Source: Vicinamibacterales bacterium
GTDB lineage: Bacteria; Acidobacteriota; Vicinamibacteria; Vicinamibacterales; UBA2999
NCBI GenBank assembly: GCA_041659285.1
Contig: JBAZYO010000016.1
Coordinates: 62,001 to 126,000 of the forward strand
DNA: 64,000 nt
Direction of reading: 5' to 3'
In this document: piece by piece, positions 25,513-33,223 of the stretch
Numbering within the stretch: the stretch's first letter is position 1
How the letters are laid out: each line of letters begins with the position of its first letter
Position numbers and translations under genes: made by a program
Notes under the pieces: generated by a model
Databases searched by the model: none
The model's input: only the letters and a program-made list of their open reading frames with translations
Told to the model about the DNA's origin: nothing

Positions 25513-25600
25513 AGATCTGGTGATTTGGAGATCTGGTGATTTGAGGATTTGGGATCCGGGATTTGGTGACCTGGGGATTTGGGGATTTGGTGATTTGGGA
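25513..25600. repeat. GATTTGGTGATCTGG low-complexity tract, copy 1
   Basis: About 90 nt of degenerate tandem units of the type GATTTGG / GATCTGG / GGATTTGGGGATTTGG. It is AT-richer than the surroundings and fills the divergent intergenic gap between the CDP-alcohol transferase and the dehydrogenase. A shorter relative lies at 44021-44055. Confidence 0.75.
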
Positions 25601-25612
25601 GCGCGAGCGGCA

Positions 25613-26584
25613 ATGAGTGGAGACGCACAAGCGTTCTGGGTGGCTGAGCCCGGCCGCGGTGAGATCAGAGCGGAAGCACTGCGTGCCCCCGGCGGTGACG
25701 AGGTCGTGGTGCGTGCGCTGTACAGCGGCATCAGCCGCGGCACCGAGACGCTCGTCTTCGGCGGCCGCGTCCCCCAGAGCGAGTGGACCCGGATGCGTGC
25801 GCCGTTCCAGGTGGGCGAGTTTCCCGCTCCAGTGAAGTACGGCTACTCAGCGTCAGGCGTCGTCGAACAGGGTCCCGCGGAGCTGACGGGCCGCCATGTG
25901 TTCGTGCTGCATCCGCACCAGACGCGCTTCGTAGTGCCCGCGGCCGCCGTGCACGTTCTGCCGGACGAGGTGCCGCCGTCACGGGCCGTGCTGGCCGCGA
26001 ACCTCGAGACCGCGCTCAACGGCATCTGGGACGCCCGCCCACACGTTGGTGATCGCATCACGGTGATCGGCGCCGGCACGGTCGGCCTGCTCACGGCGTG
26101 GCTGGCCAATCGCCTCCCGGAGTGCGTGGTCGAATTGGTGGACATCAACCCTCGACGCGCGGCAGTGGCGCGCGCGCTGGGTGTGCCCTTCACCACACCC
26201 GAAGCGGCCGCGGGTGATGCAGACGTCGTCATCCACGCCAGCGGATCCCCTTCCGGGCTCGCGCTGGCGCTGAACGTCGCTGGGCTCGAAGCGATCATTG
26301 TCGAGATGAGCTGGTTCGGCGATCAAGTCGTGACATTGCCTCTGGGAGGCGCGTTTCACTCGAAACGCCTGACCCTGGCCTCGTCGCAGGTAGGCCGCAT
26401 TGCCCCGGCCCAGCGCGCGAGGTGGGACCATCGCCGCCGAATGCAACTGGTGCTGGGCATGCTTCGCGATCCGGCGCTGGATGCCGTGATCACGGGGGAG
26501 AGTCCGTTCGACATGTTGCCGGAGGTGATGGCCGGCCTGGTGAGCGCGCCGGGCGACGCGTTGTGCCATCGCATCCGGTATTGA
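25613..26584 (+). CDS. MDR-superfamily dehydrogenase (zinc-binding ADH-like)
   Basis: 323 residues. The medium-chain dehydrogenase fold shows VVVRALYSGISRGTETLVF at the N-terminus, VIGAGTVGLL as the Rossmann glycine motif and LVDINPRRAAVARALG for the cofactor ribose. The catalytic-zinc Cys is replaced in YSGISRGTE, a variant shared with BchC-like dehydrogenases. The ATG at 25613 follows the repeat tract. It is the first gene of the cluster that continues with the pterin-synthase-like gene 28 nt downstream. Its probable role is oxidation or reduction of a pathway intermediate; the substrate is unknown. Confidence 0.78.
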   Translation: MSGDAQAFWVAEPGRGEIRAEALRAPGGDEVVVRALYSGISRGTETLVFGGRVPQSEWTRMRAPFQVGEFPAPVKYGYSASGVVEQGPAELTGRHVFVLHPHQTRFVVPAAAVHVLPDEVPPSRAVLAANLETALNGIWDARPHVGDRITVIGAGTVGLLTAWLANRLPECVVELVDINPRRAAVARALGVPFTTPEAAAGDADVVIHASGSPSGLALALNVAGLEAIIVEMSWFGDQVVTLPLGGAFHSKRLTLASSQVGRIAPAQRARWDHRRRMQLVLGMLRDPALDAVITGESPFDMLPEVMAGLVSAPGDALCHRIRY

Positions 26585-26612
26585 CCATTCGCGACGACAG
26601 AAGGAGAGCTCG

Positions 26613-27026
26613 ATGTACTACGTAACCGTGCGCGACCACATCATGATCGCGCATAGCTTCAGGGGCGACGTGTTCGGTCCCGCCCAGCGCCTGCACGGCG
26701 CCACCTACGTCGTTGACGCCGAGTTCCGTCGCCCCGATCTTGACGCCGACGGCATTGTCATCGACATTGGCCGGGCCGGCGATGCGCTGAAGAAGGTGCT
26801 GGCCGATCTGAACTTCCGCAACCTGGATGACGTGCCGGAGTTCAAGGGACGGAACACCACCACCGAGTTCATCGCGCGCGTCGTGTTCGATCGCCTGGTG
26901 GCGGCAATCCGGCGCGGCGACCTCGGGCCAGGCGCCGGCGCCGTCGAGAGTCTGCGCGTGACGTTGCAGGAATCACACGTCGCGTCGGCGTCCTACGAAG
27001 GTGGCGTGGGCGCCGCCGCCGATTGA
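26613..27026 (+). CDS. 6-pyruvoyl-tetrahydropterin synthase/QueD-like protein with altered active site
   Basis: 137 residues preceded by AAGGAG. The T-fold is recognisable: IAHSFRG (His14), LHGATYVVDAEF (His28), DGIVIDIG, NTTTEFIAR and LQESHVASASYEG with its pterin-anchoring Glu. In PTPS and QueD the zinc is held by three His, the last in HGH; here that position is Ala30. The catalytic Cys is missing (the protein has no Cys at all), and the Asp-His pair of the LDH motif reads LNF. It may therefore bind a pterin-like ring but should not carry out the standard reaction. The neighbours suggest a specialised pathway. Confidence 0.8.
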   Translation: MYYVTVRDHIMIAHSFRGDVFGPAQRLHGATYVVDAEFRRPDLDADGIVIDIGRAGDALKKVLADLNFRNLDDVPEFKGRNTTTEFIARVVFDRLVAAIRRGDLGPGAGAVESLRVTLQESHVASASYEGGVGAAAD

Positions 27027-27053
27027 TCACAGCCGCAGATTAGGCAGGTTCAG

Positions 27054-28112
27054 GTGAGGCCACCAGCGGCGTTCGTCGTGCCAGGCTCAATCGCCACGCG
27101 GACCGGCGGCTCGATCTACGACCGGCGGATGGCCGATGGCTTGCGCCGGCGCGGCTGGGATATCAGCGTCGTGGAGCTCGAGGCCAGCTTTCCGAAACCG
27201 ACCGCAGCCGCGGTCAGTGGCGCCGCCGATGCGCTCGCGTCGCTGGCCGCCGGTACGTTGGTGATCATGGATGGCCTCGCACTCAGCGCGCTGCCCGATC
27301 TCATCGAACGCGAAGCCGCGCGCCTGCGCATCGTCGCACTCGTGCACCTTCCCCTTGCCGCCGACGTGAGCTTCGATCCCGACAGCCGCGCGCGCTTCGC
27401 GGCGGCGGAGCACCGCGCGCTCGTTGCTTCAGCGCTGGTCGTGGTCACCGGCACGGCGACGCTCGACCTGCTGGAGCGATACTCGCTTCCGCGCGGCCGG
27501 GTGGTCGTCGTCGAACCCGGCACCGACCCGGCGCCCTTGAGCCGCGGCTCCGGCGGCCCTGCGGTGCGCCTGCTCTGCGTGGCGACGATCAACTCTGGGA
27601 AGGGTCACGACGTCCTGCTCTCGGCGCTGGCAGCCGTTCCGAATCGCGATTGGCACCTGGCCTGCGCCGGCAGCCTCACGCGCGATCGCGCCGCCGCCGA
27701 CCGCGTTCGCGGCCTCGTGCGTCAACTGGAACTCGAGGACCGCGTCACTCTTGCTGGTGAACTGGATGCGGCGGCCCTCGCGGCCTGCTACGACCACGCG
27801 GATGTCTTCGTGCTGGCGACACGGCGTGAAACCTACGGAATGGCGGTGGCCGAGGCGCTGGCTCATGGACTGCCGGTGGTGAGCACCACCACCGGAGCGA
27901 TTCCCGATCTCGTTGGCCACGACGCCGGCCTCCTCGTGCCGCCGGGAGATGTGGACGCCCTTGCCGAGGCGCTGTCGCGCGTCATCGTCGACGCCGGCCT
28001 TCGTGCGCACCTTGCCGCCGGCGCTCGGCAGGTTCGCGATCGGTTACCGGGTTGGGAACAAGCGGCCGCCCGGATGGACGCGGCCCTCAAGGGACTCGAT
28101 GCCCATGACTGA
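27054..28112 (+). CDS. GT-B fold glycosyltransferase (family 4 type)
   Basis: 352 residues from a GTG. The N-terminal half has GGSIYDRRMADGLRRRGWDI, the usual acceptor-domain glycine loop. The C-terminal half has LCVATINSGKGHDVLLSAL, then FVLATRRETYGMAVAEALAHGLPVV, the nucleotide-sugar-binding E-x7-E region of GT4 enzymes. It has no signal or membrane segment and acts in the cytoplasm. It sits 27 nt after the pterin-synthase-like gene and overlaps the following methyltransferase, so a role in glycosylating that cluster's product is the simplest guess. Donor and acceptor are unknown. Confidence 0.82.
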   Translation: MRPPAAFVVPGSIATRTGGSIYDRRMADGLRRRGWDISVVELEASFPKPTAAAVSGAADALASLAAGTLVIMDGLALSALPDLIEREAARLRIVALVHLPLAADVSFDPDSRARFAAAEHRALVASALVVVTGTATLDLLERYSLPRGRVVVVEPGTDPAPLSRGSGGPAVRLLCVATINSGKGHDVLLSALAAVPNRDWHLACAGSLTRDRAAADRVRGLVRQLELEDRVTLAGELDAAALAACYDHADVFVLATRRETYGMAVAEALAHGLPVVSTTTGAIPDLVGHDAGLLVPPGDVDALAEALSRVIVDAGLRAHLAAGARQVRDRLPGWEQAAARMDAALKGLDAHD

Positions 28113-28998
28113 TTCCCTCGCCGACTGGCTGCGGCTGCGCGAGGCCGCCGATTGGGAAGCGCGGTCGCCGCGGCTCGTCCAGCAGGTCGTTGATGAAACG
28201 GCCCAGACGGCGCCCCATAAAGGGGCGCCCTACAACGTGCTGGACCTCGCCACTGGCACGGGGTCCAACCTTCGTTATCTGGCCGAGCGCCTGCCCGGCC
28301 ACCAGCGTTGGCTGGTCGTTGACCGAAACCCGGACCTGCTCGCGCTCGTGACCGATCGCACCGCGTCCTGGGCCGCGGCGCGCGGCTATGCGTTCCACTC
28401 GCACGCGACCGGTCTGCGCGTCAGCCACGGGTCGCTGGACTGCGAGATCGAAACGCTGCAGCGGGACCTGCGAGAGCTGGACGATGCGGGGTTGTTCGCG
28501 GGGCGGCACCTGGTCACCGCATCGGCACTGCTGGATCTCGTGTCGGAGTCGTGGCTGCGGTCGCTCGCCGCGCAATGCCGAGATGTGGGCGCGGCCGCAC
28601 TGTTCGCCCTCACCTATAACGGCGAGTCGTCTTGTTGGCCGGCGGAGCCCGACGACGACCTGGTTCGGGAGTTGTTGAACCGGCACCAGCACACCGACAA
28701 GGGACTGGGCGGCATTGCCGCTGGTCCAGACGCGGTGGCGTGCGCCGAGCGCTGCTTCGCCGCGATCGGATACCAGGTCCGCACCGAGCCCACCGATTGG
28801 AACCTGGGGCCGGTCCAGGATGACATGCAGCGCTACCTCGTCGGCGACTGGGCACGTGCCGCCGGCGAGTTGGCGCCGGACCTGCTGCCGCGCATCACCA
28901 ATTGGCGCGATCGCCGGCTGGCGCACATTCAGGCCGGGCAATCACGCATCGTCGTGCGCCATCACGACCTGGCGGCGTGGCCGGCGACACGGCCATGA
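28105..28998 (+). CDS. SAM-dependent methyltransferase, class I (first of two)
   Basis: 297 residues. VLDLATGTGSNLRYLAERL is SAM motif I and LVVDRNPDLLALV motif II. The ATG at 28105 overlaps the glycosyltransferase stop by 8 nt; an ATG two codons earlier (28099) is also possible. The middle (VTASALLDLVSESWLRSL) looks like the post-motif region of small-molecule methyltransferases. No closer family is recognised. It overlaps the next methyltransferase (ATGA), so the pair are made together. Confidence 0.78.
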   Translation: MTDSLADWLRLREAADWEARSPRLVQQVVDETAQTAPHKGAPYNVLDLATGTGSNLRYLAERLPGHQRWLVVDRNPDLLALVTDRTASWAAARGYAFHSHATGLRVSHGSLDCEIETLQRDLRELDDAGLFAGRHLVTASALLDLVSESWLRSLAAQCRDVGAAALFALTYNGESSCWPAEPDDDLVRELLNRHQHTDKGLGGIAAGPDAVACAERCFAAIGYQVRTEPTDWNLGPVQDDMQRYLVGDWARAAGELAPDLLPRITNWRDRRLAHIQAGQSRIVVRHHDLAAWPATRP

Positions 28999-29861
28999 GC
29001 TCGCAGCCGGCGCCCCGTTTCGGCCTGGCCCAGGTCCGCGACTACTACGATCGTCACACTGCGGCGTTTGTCTCGCACGGACAGGGCGGGGGTGCCGGCG
29101 CGATCCATCGCGCGGTGTGGGGGCCGGGTGTCAGCAATCGCGCCCAGGCGTTTCACTACGTCGAGGATCGGATCGCGGAACTCATTCACAGCCTGCCCGC
29201 TGTTGCCGGGCGTCCACTTCACATCGTCGATCTCGGCTGCGGCGTCGCCGGCAGTGCGTGCTACCTGGCAGCGCGCCTGCCTGTGCGCGTGACCGGCATC
29301 ACGCTCAGTCCCGTGCAGGCCCGGCTCGCCCAGACCCGCATCCACGAGGCCGGTCTGTCGGATCGTGTGGTCTGTCTCGAGGGCGACTTCAACGCACTGC
29401 CGCCCGAACTGGGCACGGCGGATCTGGCGTACGCCATTGAGTCGTTCGTGCATGGCCCGGCGCCCGATCGTTTCTTCGAGCAGTGCCGGCGGCTGGTCCG
29501 ACCTGGCGGCGCGCTCGTCGTCTGCGACGACTTCCGCCGGCCCACCGCGGATCCCAGGGCCGCTCGCGCCATCGATCGCTTTTGCCGAGGCTGGCATGTC
29601 AACGCACTGCCGAATCGGGAGGCGCTGCAGGCGCTGGCGCGAAACCACGGCTTCGAGCACGACGCCACCGTCGATCTGTCGCCGTACCTCGAGCTTCGCC
29701 GTGGGCGCGACCGCGTGCTCGACGTTCTATTGCCGCTGCTCAGGCTGCTGCCGTTGAGCGCCGGTCGCTACGACTACTTGGCCGGCGGAAGCGCGCTGCA
29801 GGAGTGCCTTGAGAAAGGGTGGCTGGGCTACGATCTCGTCACTTTCAGAAGTGAGAAGTGA
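28995..29861 (+). CDS. SAM-dependent methyltransferase, UbiE/sterol-MT type (second of two)
   Basis: 288 residues. The N-terminal segment VRDYYDRHTAAFVSHGQGGG resembles sterol- and terpene-C-methyltransferases. Motif I is HIVDLGCGVAGSACYLAARL, followed by VTGITLSPVQARLAQ and the acidic loop AYAIESFVH. It is probably a C- or O-methylase of a small lipophilic or heterocyclic substrate. The last codons and the stop lie in a GTGAGAA tandem repeat. It converges with the RibD-like gene. Confidence 0.8.
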   Translation: MSSQPAPRFGLAQVRDYYDRHTAAFVSHGQGGGAGAIHRAVWGPGVSNRAQAFHYVEDRIAELIHSLPAVAGRPLHIVDLGCGVAGSACYLAARLPVRVTGITLSPVQARLAQTRIHEAGLSDRVVCLEGDFNALPPELGTADLAYAIESFVHGPAPDRFFEQCRRLVRPGGALVVCDDFRRPTADPRAARAIDRFCRGWHVNALPNREALQALARNHGFEHDATVDLSPYLELRRGRDRVLDVLLPLLRLLPLSAGRYDYLAGGSALQECLEKGWLGYDLVTFRSEK

Positions 29862-29880
29862 GAAGTTGGAAGTGAGAAGT
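29848..29880. repeat. GTGAGAA tandem repeat tract
   Basis: Imperfect tandem heptamers (GAAGTGAGAAGTGAGAAGTT, then GGAAGTGAGAAGT) spanning the stop codon of the second methyltransferase and running into the gap before the convergent RibD-like gene. Confidence 0.7.
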
Positions 29881-29888
29881 ACGAAACG

Positions 29889-30857
29889 CTAGATCACGCG
29901 CGTGATGACGGGTTCGCTGTCGGTGGCGTGACCGGTGTTGGTCTGGGAATCCAGCTCGCAATCGAACAGCACGTCGCCGCCCATCCGGAACACGCGGTAG
30001 CCGGGGCGCAGGCAGTCGCGCAGGCGGGCCTGCGGCGCCAGCCGGATGGCGGGGCGGCCGTCGCCGATCAACACCGGCGCGATGGCAATCTGCAGTCGAT
30101 TCAGCAGGTTCGCTTCCAGAAACGCCGACACCGTGACGCCGCCGCCTTCGACGAACACGCGGGCGCAGCCGCGCGCGCGCAGCAACTGCAACACCTCCGA
30201 CACGCCGCCGGGCCCATCGCCGATGCCGACGGCAGTGGCGTCGCCCACCAGGCCCTCCCCTGGCGCCAAGCGTGATTGCTCACAGATATACAGCGTGGGG
30301 GCCGCCCCGTCGGTGAAGAGCCGGAAGGTGGGCGCCAGCCGGCGGCCCGGGTCGAAGATCACGCGCAGCGGATGTGGTCCCGTCACGTGACGGGTCGTCA
30401 ACTGTGGATCGTCGGCAGCCACGGTGCCGGCGCCGACGACGACCGCGTCGCACAAGGCGCGCATGCGATGCAAATGAAGAATGTTGCCGCCGCCGGTGAC
30501 GAACTGCGAATCGCCCGAATGGGTGGCGATGAAGCCGTCGAGACTCTGGCCGAGGTGGCCGATGGTCATCGGTCGGGCCGGCGTCGCGCTGCAGATGGGG
30601 AGGTAGAGATCGAGCAGGTGTGACCCCACGCTGTCGGCCGGCAGGCGCGAGTGCCATCCGGTGCCGGGTCGCCACTCGAGCACGGCGTCGTCAGCGTCAC
30701 CGGCCAGCGGCTGCAGCGTCGCGCAGGCATCCAGCGCGAACGACCGCGCGCGACCGTCACGCTCCATGGCGCCGGCCATGGCGCTCGCGGCCAGCAGCAG
30801 GTGCCAGACGGCGTCGGCGGCCACAGCCGGTGGCGAAGAAATGCTCTCTGGCGACAC
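29889..30857 (-). CDS. RibD C-terminal-type (dihydrofolate-reductase-fold) reductase
   Basis: 322 residues. Residues about 1-90 are a family-specific extension with no recognised domain. Residues about 95-300 form a RibD_C/DHFR-like reductase: MTIGHLGQSLDGFIAT, ALCDAVVVGAGTVAADDPQLT and VFVEGGGVTVSAFLEANL, the NADPH-binding glycine motif. In riboflavin synthesis this fold reduces the ribose of the pyrimidine phosphate that arises from RibA's product. There is no deaminase domain. It faces the MDR-PTPS-GT-MT genes from the opposite strand and is probably part of the same pathway. Confidence 0.78.
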   Translation of the reverse strand: MSPESISSPPAVAADAVWHLLLAASAMAGAMERDGRARSFALDACATLQPLAGDADDAVLEWRPGTGWHSRLPADSVGSHLLDLYLPICSATPARPMTIGHLGQSLDGFIATHSGDSQFVTGGGNILHLHRMRALCDAVVVGAGTVAADDPQLTTRHVTGPHPLRVIFDPGRRLAPTFRLFTDGAAPTLYICEQSRLAPGEGLVGDATAVGIGDGPGGVSEVLQLLRARGCARVFVEGGGVTVSAFLEANLLNRLQIAIAPVLIGDGRPAIRLAPQARLRDCLRPGYRVFRMGGDVLFDCELDSQTNTGHATDSEPVITRVI

Positions 30858-30887
30858 CTCCCATCACTATGCCATACTCACCAGCGT

Positions 30888-30921
30888 CTCTTTAACGCGG
30901 GCCCGCGAGTCCGAGAAGAGG
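30888..30921 (+). promoter_or_regulatory. PyrR-binding RNA hairpin before the pyrC leader ORF
   Basis: CTCTTTAACG, stem CGGGC (30898-30902), loop CCGCGA, stem GTCCG (30909-30913), then AGAAGAGG. Outer strands CTCTT and AAGAG pair. Its 3' strand AAGAGG (30916-30921) is the ribosome-binding site of the ORF starting at 30927. It closely parallels the hairpin in front of pyrR. Confidence 0.78.
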
Positions 30922-30926
30922 TGTCC

Positions 30927-30986
30927 ATGACCACATTCCTGCCACTCGGGCGGCGCATGCCGCAGATGCTCCCAACACACTCATGA
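30927..30986 (+). CDS. 19-residue leader ORF coupled to pyrC
   Basis: ATG at 30927, 5 nt after AAGAGG, encodes MTTFLPLGRRMPQMLPTHS. Its TGA overlaps the pyrC ATG (ATGA, 30983-30986). The ribosome-binding site lies in the PyrR-type hairpin, so PyrR would control this ORF directly and pyrC through translational coupling. No recognised domain. It may be only a regulatory leader, or an N-terminal relic. No good independent ribosome-binding site is seen for pyrC itself. Confidence 0.6.
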   Translation: MTTFLPLGRRMPQMLPTHS

Positions 30987-32287
30987 AACGCTTGCTCAAG
31001 GGCGGCCGCGTCGTCGACCCGGCCAACGGACGCGACGGCATCTTCGATGTGCTGATCGACGGCGATCGCATTGCCGAGGTAGGTCAGGATCTGAAGGCCG
31101 ACGGCGCCGAGGTGATCCAGATTCCGGCCGGCCTCGTGGTGTGCCCCGGCCTCATCGACATGCACGTGCACCTGCGTGAGCCCGGGCAGGAACACAAAGA
31201 GACAGTGGCGACCGGCGTGGCCTCGGCGGTGGCCGGCGGATTCACCGCCGTGGCGTGCATGCCGAACACCAAGCCGGTGAACGACAACGCCGGTGTCACC
31301 AAGCTCATTCTGCAGAAGGCGGCGGAAGCGAACCTGGCGCGTGTGTATCCGATCGGCGCCGTCTCTCGCGGGCAGAAGGGCGAAGAGCTCGCCGACATCG
31401 CGGAGCTAAGAGACGCCGGCTGTGTCGCCGTCACCGACGATGGCTTGCCGGTGGCAACGGCGCTCCTGGCCAGGCGCGCGCTCGAGTACACCAGCATGTT
31501 CGACATGCCGGTGATCGAGCACTGCGAAGACCAGACGCTCAAGGGCGACGGCGTGGCTCACGAGGGCCCGGTGGCGGCTTCGCTCGGCCTGCGCGGCATT
31601 CCCGGTGTGGCCGAGGCCATCACCGCGGGCCGCGACATCCTGCTCGCCGAGATGACCGGCGGCCATATTCACATCGCGCACATGAGCGCGTGGACCACCA
31701 TCGAAGCAGTCCGCCAGGGCAAGAGCCGCGGCGTCAAGGTCACTTGCGAGGTGTGCCCGCACCACTTCACACTGACCGACGACATGCTGGCGGCGCCGGT
31801 GGCCTACGACACCAACACCAAGATGAACCCGCCGCTGCGCGAGGCCCGCGACCGCGACGCGATGATCGCCGGCATCGTTGACGGCACGGTGGACGTGATT
31901 TCGACCGACCACGCGCCGCATCACTACGACGAGAAGAACGTGGAGTTCGACCGCGCCCCGTTCGGCATTGTCGGCCTCGAGACGGCCGTGCCGATCACGC
32001 TGGACCGGCTGGTGCACACCGGCCTGATCTCGCTGTCGCGCATGGTCGAGTTGATGTCGGTGAATCCGGCGAAGATTCTTCACGTGCCCGGCGGCTCGCT
32101 GTCGGTGGGGGCGCCCGCCGACATCACCATCCTGGCCCTCGACCTGCCGGTCACGGTGGACAAGACCAAGCTCGTGAGCAAGTCGAAGAACACGCCGTTT
32201 GACGGCTGGTCCTTCAAGGGTGGTGTGGCCGCGACCATCGTCGGTGGCCGCACCGTCTATGCCAACCCAGCGGTGAAACTGACATAA
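30983..32287 (+). CDS. pyrC: Dihydroorotase, class I
   Basis: 434 residues. It closes carbamoyl aspartate to dihydroorotate. Zinc ligands His61 and His63 lie in DMHVHLREPG; further ligands and substrate residues are in CMPNTKPVND, VTDDGLPV (bridging Asp), VIEHCED, HIAHMS and ISTDHAPHH. The C-terminal PADITILDL-type strand is conserved. Its ATG overlaps the leader ORF stop. The following phosphoribosyltransferase starts directly after its stop, so pyrC and that gene form one unit. Confidence 0.95.
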   Translation: MKRLLKGGRVVDPANGRDGIFDVLIDGDRIAEVGQDLKADGAEVIQIPAGLVVCPGLIDMHVHLREPGQEHKETVATGVASAVAGGFTAVACMPNTKPVNDNAGVTKLILQKAAEANLARVYPIGAVSRGQKGEELADIAELRDAGCVAVTDDGLPVATALLARRALEYTSMFDMPVIEHCEDQTLKGDGVAHEGPVAASLGLRGIPGVAEAITAGRDILLAEMTGGHIHIAHMSAWTTIEAVRQGKSRGVKVTCEVCPHHFTLTDDMLAAPVAYDTNTKMNPPLREARDRDAMIAGIVDGTVDVISTDHAPHHYDEKNVEFDRAPFGIVGLETAVPITLDRLVHTGLISLSRMVELMSVNPAKILHVPGGSLSVGAPADITILALDLPVTVDKTKLVSKSKNTPFDGWSFKGGVAATIVGGRTVYANPAVKLT

Positions 32288-32911
32288 ATGACCAGCAACG
32301 CGCGACACGACGAGGTGAGGGCCCGGGCGCTGGAAGACATGCGCCGCTTCGAAGTGGTGATGGAAGGCCACTTCGACTACGGCAACGGCTTCCACGGCAG
32401 GCTCTACCTGAACCCGCACCAGCTGTTCCAGTGGCCATCGACGATCTGGCGCGTGGCCCAGGATCTGATCGACGTGATGCCCGTGGACTTCGTGGAAACC
32501 GCCGAGGTCGTCGCCGGGCCGGCGACGGGCGGCGCCCTGCTCGCGCACACGGTGGCCGGATTGCTCGACGGCCGCCGCACCATGACGCATCCGCCCTACT
32601 CGTTCGCCCCGTTCGGCGACCAGGAAGGCGCGCCGAGCCTGAGCCCGTTCTATGCGCGGCGCATGCGCGGCAAGCGCGTGCTGATTGTGGACGACGTGCG
32701 GAATACGGGAACCACGTTCCGCAAGTGCGCCGACCTGGTGGCCGAAGCCGGCGGCATCGTCATCGGCACCATGCAGATCGTGGATCGCTGCGAGGCGTGC
32801 GTGAGCCTGGATGTGCCGAACGTGGCGCTGGTCGAATACAAGGCGCCGCCGAATCATCCCGCGGCGTCGTGTCCACTGTGCGCCGCGAAGGTGCCGATTA
32901 CGAGTTTTTAA
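32288..32911 (+). CDS. Orotate phosphoribosyltransferase-like protein (PyrE paralogue)
   Basis: 207 residues, starting immediately after pyrC. The PRPP motif is VLIVDDVRNTGTTFRKCADL, and EVVAGPATGGALLAHTVAGLL fits the orotate-transferase family. The N-terminal 40 residues (MRRFEVVMEGHFDYGNGFHG) match the 'GHF..G..H' orotate-binding pattern. It ends with CPLC, as does the second PyrE at 60749. A standard PyrE is present elsewhere, so this copy may use orotate or another base. Its stop touches the dispersed double hairpin. Confidence 0.75.
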   Translation: MTSNARHDEVRARALEDMRRFEVVMEGHFDYGNGFHGRLYLNPHQLFQWPSTIWRVAQDLIDVMPVDFVETAEVVAGPATGGALLAHTVAGLLDGRRTMTHPPYSFAPFGDQEGAPSLSPFYARRMRGKRVLIVDDVRNTGTTFRKCADLVAEAGGIVIGTMQIVDRCEACVSLDVPNVALVEYKAPPNHPAASCPLCAAKVPITSF

Positions 32912-32964
32912 TCCGGCTAAAGCCGGATGCTACATTCCATGTGGCGTCCGCCTTTAGGCGGACC
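32911..32964. repeat. Double-hairpin dispersed repeat, copy C
   Basis: ATCCGGCTAAAGCCGGAT (32911-32928), a CTACATTCCATGTGGC-type linker and GTCCGCCTTTAGGCGGAC (32946-32963). It fills the junction of two convergent genes. The plus-strand gene's TAA abuts its first base and the minus-strand anti-sigma gene takes its stop codon (32954-32956) from the second hairpin. Confidence 0.75.
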
Positions 32965-33223
32965 GATGCCTCGCAGCCAGCAGCTTCTTGATGCGCGCGG
33001 CGGCGCGTGCCCTCACCGCGACGGGCGGACGCTTGTTCCCCTCGGCGCGGCACGCGGCTATCGTCTTCCGCAACCGACCGGCCAGCGTTCCGCAACATCC
33101 GCATTCGGTGATATGACGCTCGATGGTCTTGCGCCGCGCGGGCGTCAGGTCTCCATCCAGGAACTGCGACACCTCCAGCAGCAGGGAGCGGCAGCGGGCA
33201 GACGGGCGTTTGGGCGTGGTCAC
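32954..33223 (-). CDS. Zinc-finger anti-sigma factor-like protein
   Basis: 89 residues from a GTG overlapping the sigma-factor stop (GTGA). RKTIERHITECGCCGTLAG holds the HxxxCxxC motif of zinc-binding anti-sigma (ZAS) domains. No membrane segment follows, so it would be a soluble, possibly redox-sensing, inhibitor. The partner is the ECF sigma factor encoded just upstream. The last residues (RSA) and stop lie in the dispersed repeat copy C. Confidence 0.8.
   Translation of the reverse strand: MTTPKRPSARCRSLLLEVSQFLDGDLTPARRKTIERHITECGCCGTLAGRLRKTIAACRAEGNKRPPVAVRARAAARIKKLLAARHRSA

Noticed and set aside
25488..25628. N-terminal extension of the CDP-alcohol transferase through the GATTTGG tract
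   Set aside because: The residues are pure repeat translation (SPNHQIPKS-like) and the family domain starts at the ATG at 25487.
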